A program made the position numbers and the translations under genes. A DNA stretch of 64,000 nucleotides from assembly GCA_008694505.1 (NCBI GenBank), contig VZDJ01000219.1:14673136-14737135 (forward strand), written 5' to 3'. Below, piece by piece: positions 35,076-47,201 of the stretch; the stretch's first letter is position 1; every line of letters begins with the position of its first letter. The stretch is from Cyanoderma ruficeps. Its lineage: Eukaryota > Chordata > Aves > Passeriformes > Timaliidae. A model generated the notes under the pieces. The model was not told the origin of the DNA, made no database searches, and was given only the letters and a program-made list of their open reading frames with translations.

Positions 35076-36368
35076 ATAAATACAAATATATAAAAAAATA
35101 TACATATATAAATATCTAAACCAAGAGGGTCTGGGAGGCTCCTCAGGCTCAGGTTATGCAGCTCTGGCTGCTTTTTAACCTTTCTGACCTTGGGAGCTGC
35201 TGCCACCCCGGGAATTCCTGTGGGCAGGGTGTGGTGCCTGGCCCGCTGCTCCTTTGCCATGGCTGCTGTCCTTCCCAGCTCCCAGCCAAGGTGAGGCCTG
35301 GAGCCAGTATCTGCTCATCAGCATCACTTTCCTCTTTCCTCTGATTGTTGTGTGGTTTGCAGAGCTGTTGTAGCTGTCCCACTTCCCTGGAAGCCAAGCC
35401 AAGGCAGCTTTCTTCCCCCTTGGGAGGGAAGAGGCTCCGAGCAGTGTGTGTCATCAGCAGTGGTGGCTCTGAAGGAAAGGTGCCAAAGCCCCTTCTATGA
35501 ACCTCCCCTCCGAGCTGTCCCAGCTGCTCCCTGTGCTGTGCTGGGCACTCTCTGGCTTTCATTTTATTTCCCATGTGCTTGACAACAGACACAGCCCTTT
35601 CCCTGCTCATTCTGCCACAAGCAGGACGAGGCTGTGCTTTGGCACGGCTGCAGGTGCTGGGGCTGCAGGGCCAGTCCTGGCTGCACCAAGGAGGGATGGA
35701 CACAGAGGATCCCAGCTCTCCCTCTGTGCCACTGGTGGATCTTTCTTTGCCTCACCGTCCCAGGAGGTTTTTGCTCCCTCTCTGGTGAGGGAGGGCAGCC
35801 CAGGACCCCGGCGTGGTGGCTCACTCAGAGGGTCAGCCCCTCTCAGTGCAGCACTGGGTTTTCTGACCTGAGCCCATGAGGAAAACAGAACTGGGGCTGC
35901 TGTGTCTGAGGGCTGCTCCAGGAGATATCTCACCGCCCAAAATCTCCAAGAATTCCTGATTTTGTCTTTGTCAGCCCAGCTACTTGTGCAAACAGTGTCC
36001 AGCCAGGGCTGGGCACACAAAGCAAGGTCGGTTATAAGCCATTCTCCTGGAACAGAGGCACTTGGAGCCGGCACAAAGGAATCTCTGTCTCTCCCCTGCA
36101 CTGGCATCCTGGCAATTAACCCAGAAAATTGCAGCTTGGCCTTGTCCTGGGCTCTGAGTGTGGGGCTGTGCAGGGCAGGGGGCATCTGGCCTGGCGGGGC
36201 CTGGCTGTGCTGTGGCCGGGGCTGCACGGGCAGAGGGAGAGGCCAGAGGGAAATGGCAAAGGAATGGGAAACCCGCCTGCTTCCAGAAAACGGGAGGGAA
36301 ACCATTTGGGTTTCCACACTGAAACGGGTTTAAGAGATGTAGGTCCAAAACCCAGAAAAATTAGGAGT

Positions 36369-36485
36369 CACGTAATCAGAGCATCGTGGAAGAGCCTGAG
36401 CTGGGAGGACCCAAAAGAGTCATCGATCCTGGCCCTGCATGGGACATTCCCACAAATCACACCGTGGATCAAACGTGGGCAACCT
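36369..36485 (-). mobile_element. CR1 LINE fragment
   Basis: Antisense. It has gagctgggaggacccaaaag, then agtcatcgatcctggccctg, then cccacaaatcacaccgtg, matching a different CR1 subfamily from most others here. Confidence 0.7.
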
Positions 36486-37677
36486 GACGGAAACATGGAG
36501 CTGGTCCCGTCCCCGTGGAGCGGCGTGTCACCCTGCTGGGGACACGGGAGTGCCGGGCACACACCCAGCCCTGCCCTGCTGGGCTCCCGCTGGAAACAGC
36601 AGCCATCAGAGCCAGACACAGCACCCGGGCCAGGGCTGGTGAGGCAGATAATCTGCAGGCACAGGCTGTGACAGCCTGCTCCAGCCTGTCACTGCACTGT
36701 CACCACCATCATCAGCACGGTAATTGGGTGCCCAGGCTGGGCTGATGTATGTGCAGGGGAAGTAATCCTGAGTAATTAAGAAATATTCTGCTTTTGGTTT
36801 GCCACTGCACATCCCACAGAAAAAGTAAATGAGAGAGGAAGCCAATTTAAAAATAATTTTAAATTTTTGGGGGTTTTTTTGTTTAATATTTTACCATGTA
36901 AAGTCCCTGGAAAACCTCCCTGCAGCTGATAAAGGCACAAGGAGTGAGGGAATTAAAGGTATGAAAAGAAAGGCAATGAGGAAGAGTGTAAGTCATGCTT
37001 AAAGACATTGTAGAAACTACAGTTCCCCAAGTCCAACCCACCAAGGAGCAAATATTTAATTGTACAGTAAATAACATATTTTTATGGTTCCAAAGCAAAT
37101 CTCAGAAGCCACATGAATATAAACAGGCGTGAGATCAGCTCAGCCCTTGGCCCCCCTGCATCTGCCGTGGGATGGGGACAGCAAAGGGACAACAACAGGA
37201 GGGGAATGAACAGGGAAATTACCTGGAAATTGTGACTGGTGCTTGGGGGACGGCTTTGCAGGAAAAGGGACCAGAAGCAGGACTGGAGAGGAGGGTGTTT
37301 TGAGGGGATGGGCACTTCGAGGCTGCCCCCGACAAGCTGGCACTCAGCTGGGCACAGGCAGAGTGGGCAGTGCTGCCCCTGGGGTCCCTCGGGGCTGCTC
37401 TGGTGCCTGGAGCACCTCGGCCCCCCTGGCAGGGCTGCAGTGCCCGGCACGGGCAGTGCCCGTGGGATTTGCCGAGGTGCCCGCCGTGCCGCCCGCCGTG
37501 CCCTTGCAGCGGGAGTCAGATGAGGAGCTCTGCAGGCACTGGGTGTTTGCAAAGGCAAACGGAACTGCTCCTCACCGTCAGCATCTTATCTGCACGTTTC
37601 AAGGGCACGTCCTGTGCCTGCAGCGCTGTGAAAGCCAACACGGAGCAGGGCCCGGGCTGGCTCTGCTCAGCGAGGCT

Positions 37678-37872
37678 GGGGCTGTGCCTGTCCCGGGTCT
37701 GTCCCTGCCCCGGGTCTGTGCCTGTCCCGGGTCTGTCCCTACCCCGGGGCTGTGCCTGCCCTGGGTCTGTCCCTGCCCCGGGTCTGTGCCTGTCCCGGGT
37801 CTGTCCCTGCCCCGGGTCTGTGCCTGTCCCGGGTCTGTGCCTGCCCTGGGTCTGTCCCTGCCCCGGGGGCTG
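37678..37872 (+). repeat. 17-bp minisatellite with 34-bp higher-order pattern
   Basis: About eleven copies of ctgtgcctgtcccgggt / ctgtccctgccccgggt, often alternating. Nearly every copy carries the palindrome CCCGGG with one CpG. Confidence 0.94.
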
Positions 37873-38486
37873 CCTGTGCAGGGACCCGGCACTGCCAGGA
37901 CACCTCACACCACGCCTTGGAGCAGGTGAAATGTGTCCCTGGAAAATAATTGAGGCAATGAAAGTTATTTCGTTCTGCTGCTGCCACAGCTCACGTCAAG
38001 GACAAGATTCTGTCCCCTTGTTCCCGGCCCGGCGCTGACCTGTGGGGACAGGCGGTGTCCTGGCTCGGGGATGTGCTGTGGTGCTGACAGGACCTGGCCA
38101 TGCCTCCACTGCAGCATCGCCGGAGTGGCACTGCCCATCCTCATCCCCCTCCTGGGAGGGCTCCGGGCCACCGAGGGATGTCACACACCCGAGCACTGCC
38201 ATCTTCACACCCTTCACGGCCAGTTTGGCAGCACCTGATGCTCACTGGGGCTGTGCCCCACCCCACACCGCTCCTGGGGGGGGCTGTACCCCACAGCCCC
38301 CTCGGTCTGAGTTTGCATCCCCCGAGCCCCAGCCCGGTCCCTGCAGCCCCCGGGGCTCGGCGGGATGGGGAGAGGAGCCGAGCTCCGGTCCCTGCTGCGC
38401 TCGGCTGGGAGGAGCCGCTCCCTGCAGGGGACAAAACTTCCTTGGATTCACAGCCACAGCCGCAGTGCCCGGCCTGTGGGCTGCCG

Positions 38487-38603
38487 GACACACGGACAGG
38501 CTGGCCTGGGACACACGGACAGGATGGCACAGGGACACACCGACAGGCTGGCCTGGGACACACGGACAGGCTGGCACAGGGACACACGGACAGCCTGGGA
38601 CAG
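38487..38603 (+). repeat. 23-24-bp minisatellite, about 5 copies
   Basis: Unit gacacacggacaggctggcc plus tgg or acagg variants. Confidence 0.93.
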
Positions 38604-39678
38604 CTCCCTGCGGGGAGCTCCTCGTTTTCCTTCTTACAATCATTAACTTTAAAAACGCCAATCTGTTTTCTGGTTTTCCTTCCCTTTTCTGGTAACTCAG
38701 CCGGGTGCAGCCTCTCCATTCCAGCTCCTCCAGGCCGGCTGGCTCAGCCCTCCGGGGGTTCCCCCACCACCCCCAGCCCTTGGGGACCCTCAGGGTCACC
38801 CTCTCGCTCTGCCACCCTTCCCTGTCGTCCTCTGACAGCTCAGAGCAGGGGGCAAACGATGTGCAGAGCCAAGGACAGCAGAGGCCACACTCAGCACGGT
38901 GACAGCACGGGGCTGCAGTGACACCGGGGCTGCAGGGTCAGGCAGGGGGAGCCGGGACTGGCTCCTTGAACCCCAGCCCCAGGAACAAACCCTTTGTCTG
39001 GGCTTCCGGGCACGGCTGGGATAGTTAGTGGGGATTTCCACAGGAATTTCGAGAAGCTGTTTGAAGATATTTTTATGCAGGAAAGGCAGCGGCCTTGCCT
39101 AATTATGAGAATTAAAACGATTTGCGCTGAAGCCAACAGCAGGGAGTTGCTGTAAAGTGGCCCATGGAGGGCTGGCCTCTGAGTGCTGGGGAGGGGAAAA
39201 TCTCCATCCAGATTCCAGGAGCAGAGACAGAAGAAGAGGGAACGCTGAGGGCTGGGAGCTGAGCAGCACCAGGAGGAAATTGCTATTTACACAGGGAGAG
39301 GCAGCGCTCCTCACATCCCTCGTACGGGTCGTACCAGAGCTAATGCACAGCAGACATCTCTGGAGCCCCTCCAAAAAGGAAACTAGAGTTTGGTTTGGGA
39401 ACTTCTGGTTCTAATTCCTGGAAATACAGCTTCAGCTCAATTTCACAGTGGTTTGTGACATTTTTCCAGTGGTTATACAAATTTTGGGAAAGCATTCCTC
39501 TCCTTGGAATTGTCTTGTGATAACATAACCCCACTGGAGGGGTTGGAGGTTTCACATGGCTTCACACCCCTCCAGAGGGGCCTGTGAGAAGCAGCCCCCA
39601 TCTGCCTGGCGTGGATCCTGCCTCCTCATGCACAGGAATCCTCAGGGATGGGCTGTCCTTGAAACCTTTTATGATGCA

Positions 39679-39820
39679 GGTGCTGAGGCCCTGGGGTGCC
39701 CAGAGCAGCTGTGGCTGCCCCTGGACCCCTGGCAGTGCCCAAGGCCAGGTTGGAAATTGGGGCTTGGAGCAGCCTGGGATAATGGGAGGTGTCCCTGCCC
39801 ATGGTGGGGGGTTGGAATGA
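39679..39820 (+). mobile_element. CR1 LINE fragment
   Basis: Sense. It has gcagctgtggctgcccctgg, then gcccaaggccaggttggaaa, then gtgtccctgcccatggtggg. It lacks the terminal motif. Confidence 0.8.
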
Positions 39821-40892
39821 GGGACACAGCTGAGTTTTCTGGACCAGGATGAGGCACTCTTACAGCCCAGCTCCTTGGGGTCCTGCTCCTCTGCCCGGTG
39901 CTCCCTGTCCTCCCCACAAGCCCGGGGTCACACCTGGGGCAGTGTTTGTCCAGGGAGCATTACGAGACCAAAGCTCCCCTGTAGAACATGGAGAGAGGCC
40001 GATCCTTTATGTTTGGGGAGGAAATGAGTGGCAGCTGCTTGGCTGGGCCTTGGAGGGAATTCTGTATTTCTCCCAAAAAGGAGAGTAAGAATAGGCAGAC
40101 TGTTTAGCCTTTCCTGACAATGAAACTTTGTCATCTTTATAATTAACCCTGTTATTTAAATACTTCTTCCATGGATATCATTGACGATTTCATAGCCCTT
40201 GGTTCCTCTACTTTTCCATTTCAGCTTCCTGCACTGCAGTGACTTCCAGGGGCGTGACTAATTTCACTTTTCCATTTAATTGAGAGCTTATTTCTGACTT
40301 TGTGTGTTTAACCGTAGCTTGGCCAGCTGCCTCACTGCCCAAAACGCACCTGTCAGGTCTTTTCTTTTCCTCCCAGGGAATTTAGAGAACATCTATGACA
40401 AGCTCTGCTTCCAAAAACATTTCCATCATGGTGATGTGTTGTGGGTTTTTTGTATTGTGTGCTGTGTGTCCACCTCCTCCCTTAAAGAATTCACCTAAAA
40501 AAATCCCAAGCTTGAAACTCTTCTTATTTATGTATCACTTTTATTTTTCTGTCAGCAAGGACTTCCCTGAGGGCCTGTGGTGATGTTTCCTTTGCCACTT
40601 CTCTGGCAGTTGCAGGGAGTGGATTCCCTTCTTCCCCTCACTTGCTAAATATCCACCACCCTGCTCTGCAGCATCCTTGTGCCAGTGATGCCTGGATGGA
40701 AAAGGACCTAGTGAAGCTTTTGGACAGCACAGTGGAAGATCAGGGATGAAGGGAATGATGATGCTGGGAGCCTGCCCTGCTCTCAGGATGAGATGTAACC
40801 TGGACCATGAGCAAGGGGACAGTGATCTTCAGCACCACTGATCCTGTCTTTGCCTGAAAGTGACTAAATATACAAATACACACCTGAAAACA

Positions 40893-41035
40893 GTGGAGTT
40901 GTGGCTGCCCCATCCCTGGAAGTGTTCAAGGCCAGGTTGGACAGGGCTTGGAGCACCCTGATGCTGTGGAAGTTGTCCCTGCCCGTGGATGGAACTGGAT
41001 GATTGGGAAGGTGCCCTCCAACCCATGCTGTTCTG
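40893..41035 (+). mobile_element. CR1 LINE fragment
   Basis: Sense. It has ccctggaagtgttcaaggcc, then aggttggacagggcttggag, then tggaactggatgattggg. It ends near a degenerate ccatgctgttctgtgga terminus. Confidence 0.8.
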
Positions 41036-44000
41036 TGGAGCTGTGTGTTCTTCCTGCATCACGTCAAATGTGCCAAATGCCTCCAGACATCCCATCTCCC
41101 TGACCCAGTAATGTCCCACCCTCATCTTTGTGCCTGAGCGACCCTCACATCCCCAGGAGCCGTGACCTCGCAGCCACTGCCTTCCTGGTGTGTAAGCCAG
41201 CCTGAGCAGTGCTCCACAGCCGTGATAATGCAGAGCTTTGTTCTGTCCCACATGTGTGCACAGCCCTGGTAACATTTACAGTGGGAATGCTGCTCCCAAG
41301 GGAGACAGAGAAGGGTCATTGTGGCTCGAGTCAAACGGGGATTTGTGCTGCCAGAAAACTGAGCCTCTGCAATGCCCCACTGAGGCATTACTCTTTAAAA
41401 TAACGTTTCTGGTTTGGAAGTTATTCTATGTCCCATTCCTGGCTAGAACAGGGTGAGCACAGACCCCAGCATGGCAATCCTAAAAGCTGCTTCACCATAA
41501 GGCTCTCAGGGTGCCTTTGATCGTTGGTCATCAATACCACCACTGAATTATGGGGACACAAAGCAGACATTGAGAGAAGAAGCCAGGCTCCAGCACCCTG
41601 AGGATCATCCTGGAAACAGAAGTCAAACTTGCCACCAGGCTAGAAAAAGGCACAGGGGTTTGTGAGTATCCCTGAGCTCTGAGGAGGATCCTGGTTCGGG
41701 GTCCTGGCAGCAGGCAGGTTTGGGGTCACACGTTCAGACAGGAGGGAGGTTTGCAGTTGCACAGGTGTTGGAGCAGTGTTTGAATCTTAGTGACAGAGTA
41801 AAAATGTAAGTAAGCTGCCCCTGAAATTGGGCAAGGGGAAGACAAGCAGCACTCTGGGGAATTGTGCCAAAAATCGACAGAGCTGGGCAAAGTGCCCCCC
41901 GTGCAGTGTGACAGGAGCAGCCCAGCAAAGCTGAGGGCAGCTCAAGGGCCAGGGGTGCACACAGCTGCCCAGTGTCTCAGCTGAAGGGTACTTTAGAAGT
42001 TTTCTTCTATTTTTAACAAGGAATCAAAGGAAACAAACCTTCCCCGCTGGCTAAAAGCACAAGCACCAGAAACCTCCCTCAAGCCTGAGGAGTGTCCCCG
42101 TGCTCCCTGCACCAGGAGCTGGGTCCTGCTCTATCTGCTCTGACAGCTGCCAGCGAGATGAAAGGGAACCGTGCCTCTTCTGGAGACAGCTCCCCTCGGC
42201 TGCACGGCCTGGGGGCTTTGTCCCGGAGATTCCTGCTCTCCTTGGTGCTCCCAGATCTCTGAGAGGCACGTGCCAGGCTTGGCAGGGGTGGCAGGGTGAG
42301 CACCTGGGCACATCCAGGCAGGTGTGAGTGTGGCAGAGCACGAGCAGGAGGTGAAGCCAATTAGCTAAAATAGATAAGAGACTTGTCAGCTACAGCAGCT
42401 CTGCAGGGGAGAGGAACTCATGGCCCAAGGCATGAGCACGGGTTCAGGGATCTGGAAGGAGCTGGATGTGGGGATGGTGGTGGCACCACAGGCTGACTAA
42501 CAGGAGATGGCATTGATAATTGTGTCCAACGGGAAACCAGTTCCAAACCTGCGGCGTCTGGGGAGACTTGGCAGCACAAGTAGCTAATGATGAATACTGC
42601 AAAAAATCATGGGAGGTTAACGAGTGTGAGCTGGGAGCTGAAGAGAGTTTGGGAGCAGAGACCCCAGCCCGGTTTGCTTTTCATTTTGGGGATCTGTCCC
42701 CCTGCGGAGGCTCAGCTGTGTCACTGCTGTTCCCGTCTCCTGTCTCGTCTCGCCCACCCCTGCAAATCTGCCTGAGGGCCAGGAGGAGTGACTGCAAGGA
42801 GAGAAGTGAGCTGCAGAAGGAAAAAAAAAGGAATCGAGTAGGTGGAAATTCATGTGTGACTGTGAGAGGTGCAACGCAGTAAGGGAAAGTACTGTTCCAC
42901 TCTAAAATATCTACATCTGAAATCATGTTCTATGGAGAGCTCGTGAGCGCTCGGCGCAGGGAGCACGGTCACGCTGAGGGTGTCGCTGAGGCCGCTTGCT
43001 GCAGTCACATGGAGAAGTATCAAACAGGAACATACCCACAGCACATTCCCAGGATAGCAGGGGAGAAGGGGAAGCCCTTGGTGTCTGCCCTGGAGTTGTA
43101 TTCACAGCCAACGAAAGGTCCAAGGTCAAGGATCAGATCTCTTGGAGGGTTGTCAGTACAACAGGTCAATACTTGCCCTTTGGTTTACAGCAGGGAATTC
43201 AAGGGGATTCATTATGATGGTCTAACGCATTATCTGGTTTATTCTTGCCGTATACAATGCCTCATCTGTGTCTATCCCAATAAAAAGGGTCTGGGAGCAG
43301 GGAAGATGGGAGTGTGATACGCAGCCACATAATAAGTAGACCTTGAACATTACTGCCCGAGGGCAATTCCAAGGAAGCTCTGGTAGAGCTCCTGCATTCC
43401 GGCAGTCAGGACGCCCTGCTGTTGTCTCCCGGGGTTTAATGAAATGCATTAGTGCCCGAGCCTCTGGTGCTGTGAGACCTGGAGCAGTGGGCGGTTTCCC
43501 ACCGTCCCTCCCCCGTAACACGGGTCGTGATTTTCGGGGCGGTGGGAATGCTGCCGGGACCGGGGCGGCTTTCGGGGGAGGCTCTGAGATCCCCGAGGCG
43601 GGACAGTGAGGGGATGAGGGGTTTAGGTCCCCAGCGAGGCCCGGGGTCCCTGTGAGGATGCTGAGCTCAGAGCCAGCCCCTCCGCGGGCTCTGTCGCTCC
43701 GGGCTGCCCGGCCGGAGCCGTGAGATGCCGAGAGCTGACACGGGGGCTCAGAGCTGCCGGGTGGGGACGGGGCTGCCTCCTCACCTCCCGCTCCTGCTGT
43801 CACTCCAGCTTTCCCTAATTGCTCAACTTAGCTGGCAGAAAGCTTTCCCGGAGGAGAAGGGGCTCCTTCTGCCGGGTTAGCAATGGATGTGTCACGGGCA
43901 CCCGGTGACAACTGCAGCCGGTGTGAGGGGCAGGAATGTGGAGGTGGGAAGATGCTGCGCTCAGACGAGGGAGCCGATCCAGCTGAAAGCTCACTCTGGA

Positions 44001-44109
44001 AAGAGCTGCTGTTTTTCACACAAACCGGTTTGATCCAGCTGGTGGTGTGACCCACCCAGAGATAAGGCCGGTGGCAGGAGAGGGCTGGGGCTGAGCTGAT
44101 GCTGCTGCA

Positions 44110-44351
44110 GTCAGAGAATCCCAGATTGGTTTGTGTTGGAAAGGACCTCAAAGATCACCCAGTTCTCACCCCAGCCATGGGCAGGGACACCTCCCACTGT
44201 CCCAGGCTGCTCCAAACCCCAGTGTCCAGCCTGGCCTTGGGCACTGCCAGGGGTCCAGGGGCAGCCACAGCTGCTCTGGGCACCCTGTGCCAGGGCCTGC
44301 CCACCCTGCCAGGGAACAATTCCTTCCCAATCTCCCATCTAACCCTACCCT
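44110..44351 (-). mobile_element. CR1 LINE fragment (longest well-preserved of its type here)
   Basis: About 240 bp antisense. It starts cagagaatcccagattggtt and continues through ggaaaggacctcaaagatca, gccatgggcagggacacctc and ggcctgcccaccctgccagg, ending ctcccatctaaccctaccct. Its long overlapping open frames are not genes. Confidence 0.9.
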
Positions 44352-44917
44352 CTGGCAATCTCCCTCTTCCTTCTGCTTGGCTGTGGTAGCCCCCACTCCT
44401 GCACCAGCAGTTATTTGAGCCAGTCGCCTAATCTAGGTAGGAACTCTCTCTTTACATTTTTATTTTAATGCTGGAGTAGTTTCCTGCAGATGTTCCCTGA
44501 GCGAGTGAGCTGTGGGATGTGGGTTGGTGAGTGAGGGAGAATGTGCTAATGTGTGGTCAAGGACGGCTCAGGGGTGGGTGTGTGGGATTAGGGCAGCCAC
44601 AGCTTTAATCTGTGGGAAGGATGTGGGAGCACAGCCCCGCAGAGGCTCGGAGGAGGACGGGCTGTGGCCAGGCTTCTGTCCAGAGCTGCTGGATCCCTAC
44701 GTGGTGTCCAGCTGACCTGGCTCACTTGGGGTGAGACAACACAGCTGCTTAAAACAATAAATCGAAGCAGGCAAATATGGCAGGGATTACAGAGGGATGC
44801 AAGCTGTTGTTATCCACAGGCAGGAGGATGTGGAACTCCGGGGCATTTGTTTGCTTATTTTTCCTTTCAGTGATAAATGTTCTCAGGAATGTGGTGGGAT
44901 TTTTGGGGCGTCCTGGG

Positions 44918-44990
44918 CAGGGCCATGAGCTGGACTCGATGGTTGCTGTTGGTCCCTTCCAACTCAGGATATTCTGTGATATTCTTTTGC
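44918..44990 (+). mobile_element. CR1 LINE 3' end
   Basis: Sense. It has ggccatgagctggactcgat, then ggtcccttccaactcaggat, then attctgtgatattc. This is almost the consensus CR1 terminus, so it is perhaps the best-preserved 3' end in the window. Confidence 0.88.
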
Positions 44991-46589
44991 AGTTTGAATG
45001 CACAGTCCTAGGAAAATGGGGCTGGAAGATGTCCGTGGCTGTTCCTCCCCAGTCCTGCTGCCCTGCTCCGCTCCCACACTTGGAGCTCAAGCACACTGAG
45101 TGTCTCCCGATGAATGAAGCCAGAAAAAGGGGAGCAGATTCCTCCCTGCCTGCCTGAGGCCTCGGTTCCAGTGGTATGTGTGGCGTTTTGTGTGTGGCAG
45201 AGCTTGGTATGGCCTCCATTCTGTCCTCATTAGAAAATGACAGTCTCAGTATAATCCTTTTCTGTGGTTCTGGAAAAGCGCTGAAAAAAAATTCAATTTC
45301 GAGCCCCAGATATTCACATCCTCTAAGGCAGTGTCCTATAAATCTAGTTACAGGTTCTTCTCCATTAGCAGCAAGTGCTGGAACACTTTTAAATACGAAC
45401 AATGGTGATGGAGAAGGATAAAACCAAAATAGTGCTCCCGTGGCTTTGTGCAGGGTAGAATTAGGGAGCATAATCCAAATAATAACATCTCATGCTTTTA
45501 TGGGGCTGCGTGCATATGGCGTAAATGACAGCTCATTAAACTTTATATCCTGCCTACAAGATAAGCGTGTAATTAGTATTACATCCCTTTTTATAATTAG
45601 GAGGCCTCATCCAAAAAAATGTGGCTCACAAACCATGTTTGAAGGCGGTGACTCAGCCTGAATTAGGGCTGTGGTGTGACGATGGAGAGAATCGTGCTTT
45701 AGAGGATTAAAAAAACAGAGACAAAAGGTTGAGCTGGTGTCAGGTTCCTGCGCCCGCACCCACCCGCTGGAAAACACAGGTGGATGAACTTTTAAACATC
45801 AGGCGTGGGCTGGAGCCCGTCCTGCCAGCCCGAGCTTTGTGCGGGGCCATCCTCCCGCGGCGCCGGTGGCGTTTCACGGCTGAGCTGACAGGAATGCTCG
45901 GTGGGAGCGGGGACGGGAATGCTCGGGGGGAGCGGGGACAGGAATGCTCGGTGGGAGCGGGGACGGGAATGCTCGGGGGAAACGGGGAATTCCAGCCCCT
46001 GGGGGATTATCCGCAAATGTGGCTGCCTGTCACAGGCCGGGGGGAGAGGTCACCGCCGGCCCGTGCGTGTCCCAGCCGGGGGTGGCTCTGGGGTGCTCCG
46101 TTCTTGGCTCGGTGCCGGTGTCTGTGCCGGGACGGGGTTTGTTCAGCTCCGTGGGGCTGGCGGTGTGTCCCATTTTCCCGGCGCCCAGCTGTCACCGCGC
46201 ACCTTTCGGCAGCCAGGCGGACCCACGAGGAGGAGCAGTGGTTTTGTGCAGTTCGCTCCTGGAGGGCGAGGGGAGGAGGTGAGGAGCCAGCTGCTGCGCC
46301 CGGGCCGAATTCCCGGCGTGTTCCTGGAGGAAGCGGGCTGTGGAACAGCCACCGGGACTGTGTGTGCGGCGACAGCCATCGTCTGGGGGGAGAAGTGACG
46401 GCATCCATCATCTCTGGAGGGAAGTGGTGACAGCCATCGTCCGTGGGACGATGCTCCTTTGGGGACACAGCGCTGGGACAGGGCCCCGCAGCTCCTCGTT
46501 GGTGCCGGCTCCTCCCGCGGCCGCTCCACATCCAGCCCTTCCAGGAGATTACGAGTTTATTCTCGCAGATCACACCACTAAGCCCGGGC
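44991..46589. other. ARHGAP26 upstream flank
   Basis: AT-rich repeat-free block at 45430-45665, then a CpG-rich shoulder (45830-46420) holding the 24-bp minisatellite. No gene recognised. Confidence 0.5.
45888..45985 (+). repeat. 24-bp minisatellite, 4 copies
   Basis: ggaatgctcggtgggagcgg plus ggac, lying 700 bp upstream of the ARHGAP26 CpG island. Confidence 0.94.
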
Positions 46590-47201
46590 AGTAATCTCCC
46601 TCACAGATGTGCCATGGGAGCAGAAACGTGCGAGCCACCACCCGGCGGGGCGCGGGGCGGGCCGGAGCGGCGCTCCCGCAGGCCGGGCGCGGGATTCCCC
46701 GCGGCGGGGCCGGGCCGGGCAGGGTCGCGGGAGGGGAGCGGGGCCGGGCAGGGCGCGGTGGTGGAGAGCGGAGCGGGGCGGGAGCGGGGCCGGGCCGGGG
46801 CCGCCGCTGCGGAGCCGCCTCTGCCCGGGGCGGGGCCGGCCCAGGTGCGGGAGCCGCGGGGAGGGCACGGCCCCCCCCGCAGATGATTGGTGGAGCGGGC
46901 GGGGAGGGCGGGGAGAGGCGGTGCCAACGCGCTCCCATTGGCTGGTGGCGGGGGGCGTGCCGCCGCGGCGGCGCGGGCGGGCCCGGGCGGCGGCCCCAGA
47001 GCGGCGGCAGCAGCTCCGCCCCCGGCGCGGCTCCGCTCCCGCCGCTCCGCCCGGCCCCGCTCCCGGCTCGGCTCGGCCTGGCCCGGCACCGCGCTCCCGC
47101 CTCCCGCCCGCACCGGCGGCTGCGCGCCTCGCCCTAAAAACCCTTCCGTTTTGTGTTTTCTGCGGATTTTTGCGTGCTTTCCCCCCGCCGTGCCGGGCAG
47201 C
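46590..47201 (+). promoter_or_regulatory. ARHGAP26: ARHGAP26 CpG-island promoter and 5' UTR
   Basis: Dense CpG island running from about 46600 to 47500 across the first exon. There is no TATA box. On the plus strand I see inverted CCAAT boxes (ATTGG) at 46886-46890 and 46937-46941, with GC boxes (GGGCGG types) between them at about 46897-46913. This layout suggests transcription starting roughly between 46950 and 47130, leaving a 5' UTR of up to about 250 nt that ends in a less GC-rich, T-rich stretch before the ATG. The exact start is not visible. Such an island could also fire in the opposite direction toward FGF1. Confidence 0.75.

Larger units (their letters stand above)
33000..36368. other. 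Region between FGF1 and ARHGAP26, no gene seen
   Basis: Contains the E-box minisatellite (33744), two AT-rich repeat-free blocks (33240-33440 and 34565-34745) and a CR1 relic. No coding exon recognised. Confidence 0.5.
38604..44109. other. Region between FGF1 and ARHGAP26, no gene seen
   Basis: Unique sequence with two CR1 relics. A CpG-rich patch lies at 43480-43610. The stretch 42850-43320 includes tccaaggtcaagg (nuclear-receptor half-site type) and an AATAAA at about 43280, but no gene can be supported. Confidence 0.45.

Noticed and set aside
37243..38038. Long open frames with PCPGSVP repeats
   Set aside because: Generated by the 17-bp minisatellite; no conserved domain.
44110..44418. 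Small proteins encoded at about 44.1-44.4 kb
   Set aside because: All lie within an antisense CR1 fragment.
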